In this document: piece after piece, positions 44,732-54,770 of the stretch
How positions within the stretch are numbered: the stretch's first letter is position 1
Layout: each line of letters starts with the position of its first letter
Source: Rhodospirillaceae bacterium
GTDB lineage: Bacteria; Pseudomonadota; Alphaproteobacteria; CACIAM-22H2
DNA length: 64,000 nt
Direction of reading: 5' to 3'
NCBI GenBank assembly: GCA_022843945.1
Contig: JALHMR010000006.1
Coordinates: 62,001 to 126,000 of the forward strand
Program-made: the position numbers and the translations under genes
Notes under the pieces: generated by a model
The model's database searches: none
The model's input: the letters and a program-made list of their open reading frames with translations, nothing else
Told to the model about the DNA's origin: nothing

Positions 44732-45976
44732 ATGGCCGATCCCGTCCACCAGCAATACGAGGCGCTGCCCTACCCGCCGCGCGACCCGCGTGACGAGGCC
44801 AAGCGCCTGGTCACCGGCTCGCCCTCGCGGCTGCACGAGCTCAACCACTATGTCTTCGGCGGCCGCCGCGATTTCTCGAAGCCCTTCCGTGCGCTGATCG
44901 CCGGCGGCGGCACGGGCGACGCGGCGATCATGCTCGCCCAGCAGCTCGCCGATATCGGGGCCAATGCCGAGGTCGTCTATCTCGACTGGTCGGCGGCGGC
45001 GCGCAAGATCGTCGAGGCACGGGCGGCGGTGCGCCAGCTGACCAACCTCAGTTTCGTCACCGGCTCGCTGCTCGAGCTTCCTGCGCTGAGGCTCGGGATG
45101 TTTGACTACGTCGACTGCTGCGGGGTGCTGCATCACTTGCCGGATCCCTCGGCGGGTCTGCGGGTGCTGGCCTCTGCGGTCCATGACTCGGGTGGGCTCG
45201 GCGTGATGCTGTACGGCCGCCTCGGCCGCACGGGGGTGTACGAGACGCAAAGCATGCTGCGCGCCCTGACGGGCGGGCTCGGCGGGGATGTCGCCGGCCA
45301 GCTGGCGGTGGCCAAGAAGCTCATGGCCCAGATGCCGGCCACCAACTGGTTGAAACGCAATCCCTTCGTCGCCGATCACCTGACCGAAGGCGATTCAGGC
45401 ATCTACGACCTGCTGCTCCACGCCCGCGACCGCGCCTACGACGTGCCGGAAGTGGTTGAGTTCGTTGAAACCGCGAGCCTGCGTCTGGTCGACTTCGTGC
45501 CCGCCGCTCGCTACCGGCCGGAGACCTATGTGAGCGACGCGACCTTGCTCAAGCGCCTGGAGGGCCTGTCGTTTGTCGAGCGCGCGGCCTTCGCCGAGAA
45601 CCTGGCCGGCAACCAGAAGGTCCATGTTTTCTACGCGGTGAAGGCCGGTAACCCGGTCACGCCGCCGGCGACCCGCGATCGCGCCATGATTCCGGTGCTT
45701 TGCGAGCTGGACGCGGCGGAGCTCGCCACCAAGCTGAAACCGGCCGGCGTCCTGAGCGCCAGCCTGGAAGGCTTCCAGGCCAAGCTGCCGCTGCCGCCGC
45801 TGGCGCCCGCCATCGCCGGACTGATCGATGGCCAACGCACGCTTGGCGGCATCCACCAGGCGCTGCAGGCCAAGCGGGCCGATCTGGCCTGGGATGATTT
45901 CGCCGCGCAGTTCGCGGTTTTCTTCAAGGCCTTCAATGGCATCGCCCGGCTGATGTTGCGGCACCAGCCGGGCTGA
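44732..45976 (+). CDS. class I SAM-dependent methyltransferase
   Basis: A 414-residue protein with N-terminal YEALPYPPRDPRDE, then motif I ALIAGGGTGDAAIMLA, YLDWSA (motif II) and FDYVDCCGVLHHLPDP (motif IV/V). A C-terminal region of about 150 residues resembles a PqqA/winged-helix or dimerisation part (ELATKLKPAGVL...). Proteins with this YEXXPYP opening methylate small metabolites or proteins; target unknown. Start ATG 44732. Confidence 0.88.
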   Translation: MADPVHQQYEALPYPPRDPRDEAKRLVTGSPSRLHELNHYVFGGRRDFSKPFRALIAGGGTGDAAIMLAQQLADIGANAEVVYLDWSAAARKIVEARAAVRQLTNLSFVTGSLLELPALRLGMFDYVDCCGVLHHLPDPSAGLRVLASAVHDSGGLGVMLYGRLGRTGVYETQSMLRALTGGLGGDVAGQLAVAKKLMAQMPATNWLKRNPFVADHLTEGDSGIYDLLLHARDRAYDVPEVVEFVETASLRLVDFVPAARYRPETYVSDATLLKRLEGLSFVERAAFAENLAGNQKVHVFYAVKAGNPVTPPATRDRAMIPVLCELDAAELATKLKPAGVLSASLEGFQAKLPLPPLAPAIAGLIDGQRTLGGIHQALQAKRADLAWDDFAAQFAVFFKAFNGIARLMLRHQPG

Positions 45977-45983
45977 CGGGCCG

Positions 45984-47306
45984 TCAGGCCGCGGCGCGAG
46001 AGGGTTGCGCCGCCTTGAGATAACGCTGGTTGAGCGGGCTCGCCGGCCGGGCGGCAAGACGCTCACGCGCCAGGGCGCGCACCAGCGAGACCTGGTTGTC
46101 GCGGCACGCCGCCTCGATCAGCGTCAGATCAAGGAGATCGCGCTGGGCGTGGCTGCCGCCGAAGCGGTTGGCGATGGTCCGTACCGGGCGCAGCAACTCG
46201 ATCACGGTCCCGTACTTGCCGCGGCCAAAAGCATGCAGCGCGCGGGCCACCGGCAGGCCGACCGTCTCGCTCATCGCCGCGTTGCTGCCCGGTTGCTCGA
46301 CGCTCTTGGCCATGGCGACCAGGGCGGCATCGGCCAGGTCCCAGCGCCCGGCGCCGACGAAGGCCATCATCGCGTGGCAGTCGTTGAAGGCATAGAAACC
46401 GTCCTGCGCCAGCGGCGCCCAGCTCTCGGCGATCTCCGTCCAGCGCGCGCCGACATCGATGCCGCGCAGGTGCAGCCGCCAGAGCAGCGCCGAGGCGTCG
46501 ATCATGTCGAGCACCACCTTGGACGTCGCTTCGCGGATCGGCCCGTCGTAGAGATCGAGCACGTGGGTGTGCTCGTCGCGGTCGAGATGGAAGAGCGCCC
46601 AGTGCCACCAGTTGTGCACGGCGAAGAAATTGCGCGGCGCCCAGTACTCCTGCCGCGAGCCCATCCAGGCCAGGCCCTCGCCGATGCGCCCCTGCATCTC
46701 CAGCACATGGGCCACGGCATGATGCGCCCAGGCATCCGTCGGATTGAGCTCCACCGCCTTGCGGCCGGCTTCCTCGGCGCGGCCGTATTCGCCGCATTCC
46801 TCGAGGCCGAACGCCTGCATGCCGAGCACCGCGTGATAGCCCGGCACTTCGCTGCTCCATTCCGGCAGCACGCGCGCGACCCGGTCGCGCAGGGTGCGTG
46901 CATCGCCGCGGAAATAGTCGAAAACGTGGCCGATCTGCAGGGCCAAGGCATCGCGCGGGTGATCGAGCAGGATGTCCTCGAGACGCTCGCTCGCCTGGTC
47001 GTATTCGCCGGCGATCAGCGCGTCGACGGCGGCGATATGCTGACGCTCGCGCGCGTTGGTCGGCAGTGCCACCGCCGCCGCGCGACAGTCGCGCGCCGTC
47101 GGCAACCCCGCCGCCTCGGTCCCGGCCAGGAAGACATAGGCCTTGAACAGATGCGCCATGGTGAAGCGCGGCGCGGCCGCGATGGCCCGGTCGATGGTGG
47201 CGACCGGATCGCCGACATAGCATTGCAGCTCGGCCTGCGCCTGTTCGAAGAGGGAAAGCGATGCCGTGTCGGCACCCGAGACAGTGTTACCCCGTAAGTC
47301 CTTCAT
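45984..47306 (-). CDS. TTC38-like tetratricopeptide repeat protein
   Basis: A 440-residue soluble helical-repeat protein. Recognisable pieces are the GYHAVLGMQAFGLEECGEYGRAEEAGRKAVELNP repeat, DAWAHHAVAHVLEMQGR and HNWWHWALFHLD, which match the family of human TTC38. No enzymatic motif. Function unknown in bacteria. The ATG at 47306 is chosen; upstream residues have no repeat character. It converges with the methyltransferase gene with a 7-nt gap. Confidence 0.85.
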   Translation of the reverse strand: MKDLRGNTVSGADTASLSLFEQAQAELQCYVGDPVATIDRAIAAAPRFTMAHLFKAYVFLAGTEAAGLPTARDCRAAAVALPTNARERQHIAAVDALIAGEYDQASERLEDILLDHPRDALALQIGHVFDYFRGDARTLRDRVARVLPEWSSEVPGYHAVLGMQAFGLEECGEYGRAEEAGRKAVELNPTDAWAHHAVAHVLEMQGRIGEGLAWMGSRQEYWAPRNFFAVHNWWHWALFHLDRDEHTHVLDLYDGPIREATSKVVLDMIDASALLWRLHLRGIDVGARWTEIAESWAPLAQDGFYAFNDCHAMMAFVGAGRWDLADAALVAMAKSVEQPGSNAAMSETVGLPVARALHAFGRGKYGTVIELLRPVRTIANRFGGSHAQRDLLDLTLIEAACRDNQVSLVRALARERLAARPASPLNQRYLKAAQPSRAAA

Positions 47307-47462
47307 TCCTTGTCGACTCCAGCAATTGACCGGGTCCCTGCGTCGAAGCGACGGAGGAAGGCCCGGCCTACGGTTGTGTTGCGCGGAAGCCGGCATCTGC
47401 CGGCACGTGGCGGTATACACGCGCCGGCAATGGTTTATTCCGCGACTGCTGGAGCCCGAAAA

Positions 47463-47702
47463 TCAGCCCTGCCAGAAGGGCTTGTCGGCCTCGATCTGGG
47501 CCGTTGCGCGATCGAGGCCGATGTCACGGAGCAGGTGACTGTTCAGGCCGCCCAGGTGCCGCCGGCTGCGGGCCCGGTCCTGCCAGGCCAGCAGACGACT
47601 GACGATGGTCATACCGGCCTCGCCCAGCCAGCCGGCAAAACCCCGCCCTTCCCGGCTCAGGGAGAGGGGCTGTATCGATAAGTTCGCCTCATAATGGGTC
47701 AT
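47463..47702 (-). CDS. DUF1127 (YjiS-like) protein, second copy
   Basis: A 79-residue basic protein whose C-terminal half is a classic DUF1127 domain (LNSHLLRDIGLDRATAQIEADKPFWQ). An internal ATG would give the usual ~49-residue form (MTIVSRLLAW...). Divergent from a GcvA-like LysR gene across 116 nt, the same layout as at 29.9 kb. RNA binding is known for some DUF1127 members, inferred here. Confidence 0.88.
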   Translation of the reverse strand: MTHYEANLSIQPLSLSREGRGFAGWLGEAGMTIVSRLLAWQDRARSRRHLGGLNSHLLRDIGLDRATAQIEADKPFWQG

Positions 47703-47760
47703 GGTATCGTCCTCCGCGAGAATTCATCTGACCCCATAAATCGTTGGTTTTTGGGTGGAC

Positions 47761-47777
47761 GACAAACGATGCTTTCT
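47761..47777 (+). promoter_or_regulatory. motif shared by both DUF1127/GcvA promoter regions, copy 2
   Basis: GACAAACGATGCTTTCT is 58 nt before the second LysR start. It is also the right arm of an imperfect inverted repeat (ATCGTTGGT at 47740 with ACAAACGAT at 47762), a layout typical of LysR sites. See copy 1 at 30022. Confidence 0.5.
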
Positions 47778-47818
47778 CGTAGCATGGCCTAGAAAATCTA
47801 GGTCTTCCGGAGCCCCTA

Positions 47819-48769
47819 ATGGCCCGCACCCTGCCGCCGCTCAACGCCTTGCGCGCCTTCGAAGCCGCGGCGCGTCATCTGAGCTTCACGCGCGCCGCTG
47901 AGGAGCTGCGCGTCACCCAGGCGGCGGTCAGCCACCAGGTGAAGGCGCTGGAGGAGCGTCTTGGCGTGACGCTGTTCCGCCGCCTGACCCGTGGCTTGCG
48001 CCTGACGGATGAAGGCCAGGCGCTGCTGCCGGATCTGCGCGACGGATTCGACCGCCTGGCGCAGGCGGTCGAGCGTGTCGGGCGACGCGGCGGCCAAGGC
48101 CGTCTCACGGTCAGCCTGCTCACCACTTTCGCGTTGTCATGGCTCGTACCCCGCCTGCCGCGCTTCAACGAACGACACCCGGAGATCGAGGTCAGCCTGA
48201 TCGCCTCGCAACGGCTGGCCGATTTCGCCCGCGAGGAGATCGACTGCGCGGTGCGCTACGGCCACGGGCCATGGGCCGGCCTGCGCGCCGACAAGCTGTT
48301 CGACGACGAGCTGACGCCGCTCTGCGGCAAAGCGTGGCAGTCGAAGCTGAAGCAGCCCGGCGACCTCGCCAAGGTGCCGCTGCTCGTGCTGAGCAACGAT
48401 CACAAGGACTGGCCTACCTGGCTCGAGGCGGCGGGTGTCCCCCATATCGACGGACGCAAGGGAACGCAGTTCGATTCGACGCGCATCTCGGTCGACGCGG
48501 CGATCGCCGGGGCCGGCGTGGCCATCGGCAATCCCTATGTTCACGCCGAGCCGATCGTCGAAGGCCGCCTGTTCCAGCCCTTCGACCTCGTCATCCCGAA
48601 TGGCGATTCCTACTGGCTGGTCTATCCCGAGGCGGTCGCCGAGCGGCCGAAGATCAAGGCGTTCCGCGACTGGCTGCTGGAAGAGGCCAAGGAGGCCGCC
48701 GCGAAACGCCCCGGCGCCTCGGTCGTCCGCATCAAGGCGGGCGCTGGCCGCAGGCGCGGCGCGGCATGA
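47819..48769 (+). CDS. GcvA-like LysR transcriptional regulator (second copy)
   Basis: A 316-residue LysR regulator with the same N-terminal opening as the first copy ([36 protein letters not shown]) and an effector-binding domain from about residue 90. A basic Ala/Arg-rich tail is added at the end. Likely regulates the divergent DUF1127 gene. Its stop overlaps the phosphoribosyltransferase start (ATGA). Confidence 0.95.
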   Translation: MARTLPPLNALRAFEAAARHLSFTRAAEELRVTQAAVSHQVKALEERLGVTLFRRLTRGLRLTDEGQALLPDLRDGFDRLAQAVERVGRRGGQGRLTVSLLTTFALSWLVPRLPRFNERHPEIEVSLIASQRLADFAREEIDCAVRYGHGPWAGLRADKLFDDELTPLCGKAWQSKLKQPGDLAKVPLLVLSNDHKDWPTWLEAAGVPHIDGRKGTQFDSTRISVDAAIAGAGVAIGNPYVHAEPIVEGRLFQPFDLVIPNGDSYWLVYPEAVAERPKIKAFRDWLLEEAKEAAAKRPGASVVRIKAGAGRRRGAA

Positions 48770-49281
48770 CGGTGCGACCGCTGATCACCGAGGAGCAGAT
48801 CGCGTCCCGCATCGACGGGCTCGCCCGCGACATCTCCGCCCGGCTGCCGCCGGATTTCACGATCGTCGGGCTGCTCACGGGCTGCTTCGTGTTCGTCGCC
48901 GATCTCATCCGGGCCCTCGACCGCGCCGGCGTGCGCCCCCAGGTGAGCTTCATCCGGCTCAGCAGCTACGGCAAAGGCAAGGAGAGCTCGCGGCTGGTGC
49001 GGCTGACCGGCGATATCCCGGAGATCGCCGGCCGCAACGTCCTCCTGGTGGACGATATCGTCGACACCGGCCGCACGCAGCTCTTCGCGCGCGGCCTCCT
49101 GCGCGAGCATGGCGCGGCGCAGGTCTGGGCCTGCGCGCTCCTGGAGAAGCCGGCGCGGCGCGAGGTCGAGGTCTCGACCGAGTTCATCGGCTTCTCGATC
49201 CCGGATGTCTTTGTCGTCGGCTACGGCATCGACTATGCCGAGCAGTACCGGCACCTGCCGTATGTCGGCGCGATCGACTGA
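48766..49281 (+). CDS. hpt: hypoxanthine-guanine phosphoribosyltransferase
   Basis: A 171-residue purine salvage enzyme. The PRPP-binding motif VLLVDDIVDTGRT is near residue 95, and the early loop LLTGCFVFVADLIRAL and C-terminal VGYGIDYAEQYRHLPYVG fit the HPRT family. It converts hypoxanthine or guanine with PRPP to IMP or GMP. Coupled to the upstream LysR gene by a 4-nt overlap; converges with the DinB gene 2 nt away. Confidence 0.95.
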   Translation: MTVRPLITEEQIASRIDGLARDISARLPPDFTIVGLLTGCFVFVADLIRALDRAGVRPQVSFIRLSSYGKGKESSRLVRLTGDIPEIAGRNVLLVDDIVDTGRTQLFARGLLREHGAAQVWACALLEKPARREVEVSTEFIGFSIPDVFVVGYGIDYAEQYRHLPYVGAID

Positions 49282-49283
49282 GG

Positions 49284-49805
49284 CTATCCCGCGGGCGCCG
49301 TTTCCAGCAGATAGAGCAGAAGATCGAGGGGTGGCGGCGGCACCGCGGTCTGCGTCAGCAGGCCATGGGCCTGGCCGCGATGATGCGTTTGATGATTGAA
49401 GATATGAGCGAGAACCTGGCGCACCGGCAGGGATAGCGATTCGCCTTCCATGCTCTTGTAGCGCAGCGTCGAGTTCAGCGTCGGCTCGTCGAGCCCATCG
49501 ACGTAGTTGATGATCGCCGCATCCTCGGCCTCGCGCGCCACGCGCAGGCCAGTGAACTCCGGATAGAGGATCTGGTCGAGCGAGCGGATAGGCGTGGCGA
49601 GGTGTCCCGTGAGCCGGCCCAGCCAGATCCGGTCACCGACCAGGATGTGGTTGAGAGTGGCGTGGATCGAGCCGAAGAAGGACGGCCGGCGCTTCAGGTA
49701 TTCACCTTCCGGCAAAGCCGCACAGGCCGCGTAGAGCCGCTGGTTGGCCCACTGATTGTAGCGGCCGAATCTCCGGAAATGGTCGAGTTCGGCCCGCGCC
49801 GGCAT
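49284..49805 (-). CDS. DinB-family protein
   Basis: A 173-residue four-helix-bundle protein of the DinB/YfiT family. Metal-binding His are in ATLNHILVGD near residue 55 and HIFNHQTHHRGQ near 145. Opening FRRFGRYNQWANQRLY is typical. Members act as thiol- or nucleophile-dependent transferases or stress proteins; the reaction is not assigned. Start ATG 49805. Confidence 0.92.
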   Translation of the reverse strand: MPARAELDHFRRFGRYNQWANQRLYAACAALPEGEYLKRRPSFFGSIHATLNHILVGDRIWLGRLTGHLATPIRSLDQILYPEFTGLRVAREAEDAAIINYVDGLDEPTLNSTLRYKSMEGESLSLPVRQVLAHIFNHQTHHRGQAHGLLTQTAVPPPPLDLLLYLLETAPAG

Positions 49806-49994
49806 CGCTTTGTCCTCCCGGGCCCTAGGATCGACCAAGCAAGGCCGTTTCGCAATGTATCGAACGGCTTTTTCGGGGATTTCGCCCACCCAATTCAGGG
49901 ATTGCCTGGGCTGAAAAATGCCCGCCAGCACCCAGATGAAGAAGGACCCGGAACCCTTTGAGCTTGGCCGTATTCATTCAGATCGGTGCCCGCC

Positions 49995-50693
49995 ATGCCC
50001 CGCTTCATCAGCTGCCTGATCGGACTGACCTTCAGCGCCCTCGCCGGGCATGCTTCCCCGGCGGTCGCGGGCGACAAGCTGCTGGAATACGTCATCAAGC
50101 ACCCCGCCTTCGGGGACATCGGCACCTACTCCAACCTGATCGAGACGACCGCCGAGGGCACGGTTGTGACGTCGCGGCTCGACGTGACCGTGAAGCTTGT
50201 CGGCCTGGTTGCCCATCGCGAGCAGAGCCTGCGGCGCGAGCGTTGGCAGGATGGACAGCTCGTCGCCTTCTCCAGCACAACCGAGAAAAACGGCCAGCGC
50301 AGCGAGATGCGCGGCGAGGCACGGGACGGCAAGTTCATCGTCCATACGCCGTCCGGGATTGTCGTTGCCCCGGCCAATGTCCGGCCCTCCAACCCCTGGT
50401 CGGCCGAGATGCTGCAGTCGGGGCCGCTGCTCTCGACGCGCGATGGATCGCTGCTGAGCGCGCGGGTGTCGCTGGGCGCGGAGGAGATCATCCTGCGCGG
50501 CGGGCGGCCGGAGCCGCTGCGCCGGTTCGACGTCGACAGCGACAAGCGCGAGCACGTCTGGGTCGATTCGCAGAACGTGCCGGTGGCGTTCCGTGTCCTG
50601 GAGCAGGGCACGCCGATCGACTTCGTGCTGATCCGGCAGGAAGCGTCGCCAACCCGGCAGACCGCCGAAGCGCCGCGCGCGGTGGGCCGCTAG
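49995..50693 (+). CDS. DUF6134-like secreted protein
   Basis: A 232-residue protein with a Sec signal (FISCLIGLTFSALAGHASPAVAG) and a beta-rich mature domain (LEYVIKHPAFGDIGTYSN..., REHVWVDSQNVPVAFRVLEQG) of the DUF6134 type, a probable periplasmic beta-barrel-like ligand-binding fold of unknown role. GTG 49986 is an alternative start. It converges with the acetoacetyl-CoA synthetase gene. Confidence 0.75.
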   Translation: MPRFISCLIGLTFSALAGHASPAVAGDKLLEYVIKHPAFGDIGTYSNLIETTAEGTVVTSRLDVTVKLVGLVAHREQSLRRERWQDGQLVAFSSTTEKNGQRSEMRGEARDGKFIVHTPSGIVVAPANVRPSNPWSAEMLQSGPLLSTRDGSLLSARVSLGAEEIILRGGRPEPLRRFDVDSDKREHVWVDSQNVPVAFRVLEQGTPIDFVLIRQEASPTRQTAEAPRAVGR

Positions 50694-50699
50694 ACCCGC

Positions 50700-52682
50700 T
50701 TAAGCACTGAGCTCCGCCCGCCCCTTGTAGAGATCGAGCGCCTCGGGATTGGCCAGCGCTTCCTTGTTCTTCACCGGCCGGCCGTGGACCACATCGCGCA
50801 CCGCGAGCTCGACGATCTTGCCGCTCTTGGTGCGCGGGATGTCGGCGACTTGCAGGATCTTCGCCGGCACATGGCGCGGCGTGGTGTTGCGCCGGATCTG
50901 GTCCTTGATCTTCTTCTCGATCTCGGGGCTCAGGGTAACGCCGTCGCGCAAGCGCACGAACAGCACCACGCGCACGTCGCGCTCCCAGTCCTGGCCGACG
51001 ACGATGCTTTCCAGCACCTCCGGCACCTGCTCGACCTGGCGGTAGATCTCGGCCGTGCCGATACGCACACCACCCGGGTTGAGCACCGCATCCGAGCGGC
51101 CGTAGATGATCACGCCACCGCGCGGCGTGATCGCCGTCCAGTCGCCATGCGTCCACACACCCGGGAAGCGCTCGTAGTAGGCGGCGCGGTACTTCTTGTC
51201 TTCGGGATCGTTCCAGAAGCCGATGGGCATGCAGGGGAACGGCTTGGTGCAGACCAGCTCGCCCTTGGCGCCGACACCCGGCTTGCCCTCGTCATCGAAG
51301 ACATCGACGGCCATGCCGAGGCCGCGGGCCTGGATCTCGCCGCGATAGACCGGGCCGATGGGATTGCCCAGCACGAAGCAGGAGACGATGTCGGTACCGC
51401 CCGAGATCGAGGCGAGATGCACGTCCTTCTTGATGCTGCGGTAGACGTACTCGAAGCTCTCATCGACCAGCGGCGAACCGGTCGAGGCCATGGCCCGCAC
51501 CGTGGCGAGCTTGTGCGTCTTGATCGGCTCCAGCCCGGCCTTGGCGCAGGCATCGATGTACTTGGCCGAGGTGCCGAACAGGGTCATGCCCTCGGCATCG
51601 GCGAGATCGAAGATGATGTTTCCCGAGGGATAGAACGGCGAGCCGTCGTAGAGCAGCAGCGTCGCCTCGGCGGCGAGGCCCGAGACCAGCCAGTTCCACA
51701 TCATCCAGGAGCAGGTGGTGAAGTAGAAGATGCGATCGCCCGGCTTCACGTCGCTGTGCAGCTTGTGCTCCTTGAGGTGCTGCAGCAGCGTGCCGCCGGC
51801 GCCGTGCACGATGCATTTCGGCACGCCTGTCGTGCCCGACGAGAACAGGATGTAGAGCGGATGATTGAACGGCAGGCGCGTATAGGCGAGCTTGGCCGGC
51901 TTGTGCGGCGCCAGGTAGTCCGGCAGCGTCACCGCCTTCGGCAGGCCGCCGAGGGTCGGCTTGCCGGCGACGTAGGGGATGACCACGGCACGCAAGAGCG
52001 ATGGCAGCCTGGGCACGATGTCGGCGAGCTTGCCGAGCACGTCGTGGCTCTTGCCGTTGTAGTGATAGGCGTCGACGGCAAAGAGGACCTTGGGCTCGAT
52101 CTGGCCGAAACGGTCGAGCACGCCCTGGACGCCGAAATCGGGCGAGCAGGACGACCAGACGGCGCCCAGGCTCGCGGCCGCGAGCATGGCGATGATGGCC
52201 TCGGGCATGTTCGGCACGATACCGGCGACGCGATCGCCGACTTTGACGCCCTCGGCCTTGAGGGCCTGCTGGAGCTGCGACACGGACTGATTGAGCTCGG
52301 CCCAGGTGAGCCGGCGCTTGACCTTGTCTTCGCCCCAGAAGACCAGGGCGATGCTCGAATCATTCCGCCGCAGCAGGTTCTCGGCGAAGTTGAGGCGGGC
52401 CTGCGGAAAGAAGCGCGCCCCCGGCATGGCGGCCGGATTCTCCAGCGCCGGCTCTCCCGGCCCATCCCCGATCACGCCGCCGAACGACCACATCAGCCGC
52501 CAGAAGGCCGTCGAATCCTCGACCGACCAGCGCCACAACGCCTCGTAGTCAGCCAGGGTCCGCCCGGCCACGACCGAGGCCTGCTTCATGAATTCCGTGA
52601 GATTGGAGGCCGCCACCCGGGCCGCCGACGGTCGCCATAGCATGACGGCCTCACCGGCCGCCGTCGTTTCCGTCGCGCTCAT
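50700..52682 (-). CDS. aacS: acetoacetyl-CoA synthetase
   Basis: A 660-residue acyl-adenylate-forming enzyme. The AMP-binding motif [21 protein letters not shown] lies near residue 275, and [18 protein letters not shown] is diagnostic of the acetoacetyl-CoA/acetyl-CoA synthetase group. The C-terminal catalytic Lys is in [15 protein letters not shown]. It activates acetoacetate from ketone body or PHB turnover. Length fits AacS. Start ATG 52682; divergent from the transporter genes. Confidence 0.96.
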   Translation of the reverse strand: MSATETTAAGEAVMLWRPSAARVAASNLTEFMKQASVVAGRTLADYEALWRWSVEDSTAFWRLMWSFGGVIGDGPGEPALENPAAMPGARFFPQARLNFAENLLRRNDSSIALVFWGEDKVKRRLTWAELNQSVSQLQQALKAEGVKVGDRVAGIVPNMPEAIIAMLAAASLGAVWSSCSPDFGVQGVLDRFGQIEPKVLFAVDAYHYNGKSHDVLGKLADIVPRLPSLLRAVVIPYVAGKPTLGGLPKAVTLPDYLAPHKPAKLAYTRLPFNHPLYILFSSGTTGVPKCIVHGAGGTLLQHLKEHKLHSDVKPGDRIFYFTTCSWMMWNWLVSGLAAEATLLLYDGSPFYPSGNIIFDLADAEGMTLFGTSAKYIDACAKAGLEPIKTHKLATVRAMASTGSPLVDESFEYVYRSIKKDVHLASISGGTDIVSCFVLGNPIGPVYRGEIQARGLGMAVDVFDDEGKPGVGAKGELVCTKPFPCMPIGFWNDPEDKKYRAAYYERFPGVWTHGDWTAITPRGGVIIYGRSDAVLNPGGVRIGTAEIYRQVEQVPEVLESIVVGQDWERDVRVVLFVRLRDGVTLSPEIEKKIKDQIRRNTTPRHVPAKILQVADIPRTKSGKIVELAVRDVVHGRPVKNKEALANPEALDLYKGRAELSA

Positions 52683-52807
52683 CCGGCTACCCCTTCCGCC
52701 ACCCGAGTCCTTGGCGCGATTAAAGCCCAATCTTGCATGTCACGGAAGCGGTCCCGGGACTGGCGCCGCCAGCCCCGAAGCCCTAGGCTGCCTCGAGCCT
52801 TCAGTCG

Positions 52808-53827
52808 ATGCCAGAATTCCCCCTCTTCGCCGCCTTCGGCCGGCTGCCCAACCCGGTACGCGGCGCCATCCTCGCCATCACGGCATCCGCGTTTTTTGCC
52901 GGCATGATCGGCTGCATCCGCACACTCGCCGACGACCTGCCGCCGCTCGAGATCGTCTTCTTCCGCAACCTGTTCAGCTTCGCCTTCATGGTGCCGTGGC
53001 TGGCCTTGCACGGTCTTTCGGTCCTGCGCACCAGCCACCACAAGCTCTATCTCGGCCGCTCGACCATCGGTTTCGTATCGATGTGCCTGTGGTTCACCGG
53101 CGTGGCCTACCTGCCGTTGAACGAGTCGACGGCCCTGTCCTTCACCGCGCCGTTGTTCGCCTCGGTCGGCGCGGTGATTTTCCTGGGAGAAGTCATCCGC
53201 CTGCGCCGCTGGACGGCGACCATCATCGGTTTTCTCGGGACCATGATCATCCTGCGCCCGGGCTTCGCTGACCTGACCTGGGCCCAGGGCGTGATCCTGG
53301 CGTCGGCGGTCACCAGCGGCATCAATGCCATCATGGTCAAGCAGCTGACCCGGACGGAAACCGCCAACGCCATTGTCACCTACATGACGCTTTACGCGCT
53401 GCCCTTCTCACTCGTCGCGGCCGCGCTCGTCTGGGTGACCCCGCCGGTCCACACCTGGCCGCTCATCCTGCTGCTCGGTTTCTTTGCCACGATGGGCCAT
53501 CTCTGTCTGACTCGCGCCTTCTTCTGCATGGACGCATCGTCGGTCACCGCCCTCGACTTCTCGCGCCTGCCCTTCGTGGCGGTGATCGCCTGGCTCGTCT
53601 TCAGCGAGACGCCCGATATCTGGACCTGGATCGGCGCGGCGGTGATCGTCTCGGCGACCGTCTACATCACGCATCGCGAGGCGGTGATTGCCCGCGCCCA
53701 GTCGCGCACCACGCCCACGGCCCCCATTGCCATCGCCGCATCGAGCGAACGCGCCACGATCGCCACGACCGGCATGTCCAATCCCAAGCCGCCGCCCAAG
53801 CCCGATACGCGCGCCGCCGATGACTGA
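52808..53827 (+). CDS. EamA/DMT-family transporter 1
   Basis: A 339-residue permease with ten predicted membrane helices and the two EamA repeats (IVFFRNLFSFAFMV...; GHLCLTRAFFCMDASSVTALDFSRLPF). A longer hydrophilic C-terminal tail than its neighbours carries Ala/Thr/Pro residues. Drug/metabolite transporters of this type export amino acids, nucleotides or other small molecules; substrate unknown. First of three tandem paralogues; overlaps the next by 8 nt. Confidence 0.94.
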   Translation: MPEFPLFAAFGRLPNPVRGAILAITASAFFAGMIGCIRTLADDLPPLEIVFFRNLFSFAFMVPWLALHGLSVLRTSHHKLYLGRSTIGFVSMCLWFTGVAYLPLNESTALSFTAPLFASVGAVIFLGEVIRLRRWTATIIGFLGTMIILRPGFADLTWAQGVILASAVTSGINAIMVKQLTRTETANAIVTYMTLYALPFSLVAAALVWVTPPVHTWPLILLLGFFATMGHLCLTRAFFCMDASSVTALDFSRLPFVAVIAWLVFSETPDIWTWIGAAVIVSATVYITHREAVIARAQSRTTPTAPIAIAASSERATIATTGMSNPKPPPKPDTRAADD

Positions 53828-54770
53828 CGGTCCGCTGGCCGATGGGGGGACGCCCAGGCCGCCTTCGGCGAAGACGCCGTGGTGGGCCACCCTGCCTCCC
53901 AACGTGCGCGGCGCCGCCTGGCTGATCGTGGCGTCTGCCGTCTATTCCTTGCAGGCTCTGATCGTCAAAACCCTGGGCCAGCGCCTGGATCCGTTCGAGG
54001 TCGCCTTTTTCCGCTGCCTGTTCGGGTTGCTGGCCGTCATCCCGTTCCTCGCCGGCACCCGCGGCTACACCATCAGCGGCAATCCCTGGCTCCACGTCCT
54101 GCGCTCGGTGGTCGGCGTCTCCGGCATGTTCTGCGGATTCTACGCCATCACCCACCTGCCGCTGGCCACCGCCACCGCCATCTCCTTCACCAAGCCGCTG
54201 TTCCTCATCGTCTTGGCCGTGCTGTTCCTCGGCGAAGTCGTGCGCTGGCGGCGCTGGACGGCGACCGTCGTCGGCTTTCTCGGCGTCCTCATCGTCCTGC
54301 GGCCGGGGAGCCAGGTCTTCTCCTTCGCCATGATCATCGCCCTGCTGGGCTCGTTCTTCATCGCCGACGTGACCGTGCTGGTGAAGAAGCTCTCGCAGAC
54401 CGACCGCAACGTCACGATCCTGTTCTATTTCGGGGTCATCACCACGCTGGTCTCCGCGGTGCCGGCGATCTTCGTCTGGCAGACCCCGACCGGCTTCGAA
54501 TGGCCGCTCCTCATCCTCGTCGGGGTGACGGCGGCGCTGGGGCAGTATTTCAGCCTGCGGTCATTCCGGATCGCCGAGACCACCGTGGTCATGCCCTTCG
54601 ACTACACACGCCTGCTGTTCGCCGGCCTGTTCGGCTACCTGTTCTTCGCCGAGGTGCCGGATGGCTGGACGTTGATCGGCTGCGCCATCCTCATCGCCAG
54701 CACGCTCTACATCGCCCAGCGCGAGATGCGGATTGGCGCGACGACAAGCGGTGGTCCCGGCGGGAGCTGA
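53820..54770 (+). CDS. EamA/DMT-family transporter 2
   Basis: A 316-residue ten-helix permease, clearly a paralogue of its neighbours (PNVRGAAWLIVASAVYS, DPFEVAFFRCLFG, FLGEVVRWRRWTATVVGFLGVLIVLRPG, FDYTRLLFAGLFGYLFFAE). The start ATG 53820 overlaps the preceding gene by 8 nt. The TGA shares one base with the next ATG (TGATG), so coupled translation is likely. Confidence 0.94.
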   Translation: MTDGPLADGGTPRPPSAKTPWWATLPPNVRGAAWLIVASAVYSLQALIVKTLGQRLDPFEVAFFRCLFGLLAVIPFLAGTRGYTISGNPWLHVLRSVVGVSGMFCGFYAITHLPLATATAISFTKPLFLIVLAVLFLGEVVRWRRWTATVVGFLGVLIVLRPGSQVFSFAMIIALLGSFFIADVTVLVKKLSQTDRNVTILFYFGVITTLVSAVPAIFVWQTPTGFEWPLLILVGVTAALGQYFSLRSFRIAETTVVMPFDYTRLLFAGLFGYLFFAEVPDGWTLIGCAILIASTLYIAQREMRIGATTSGGPGGS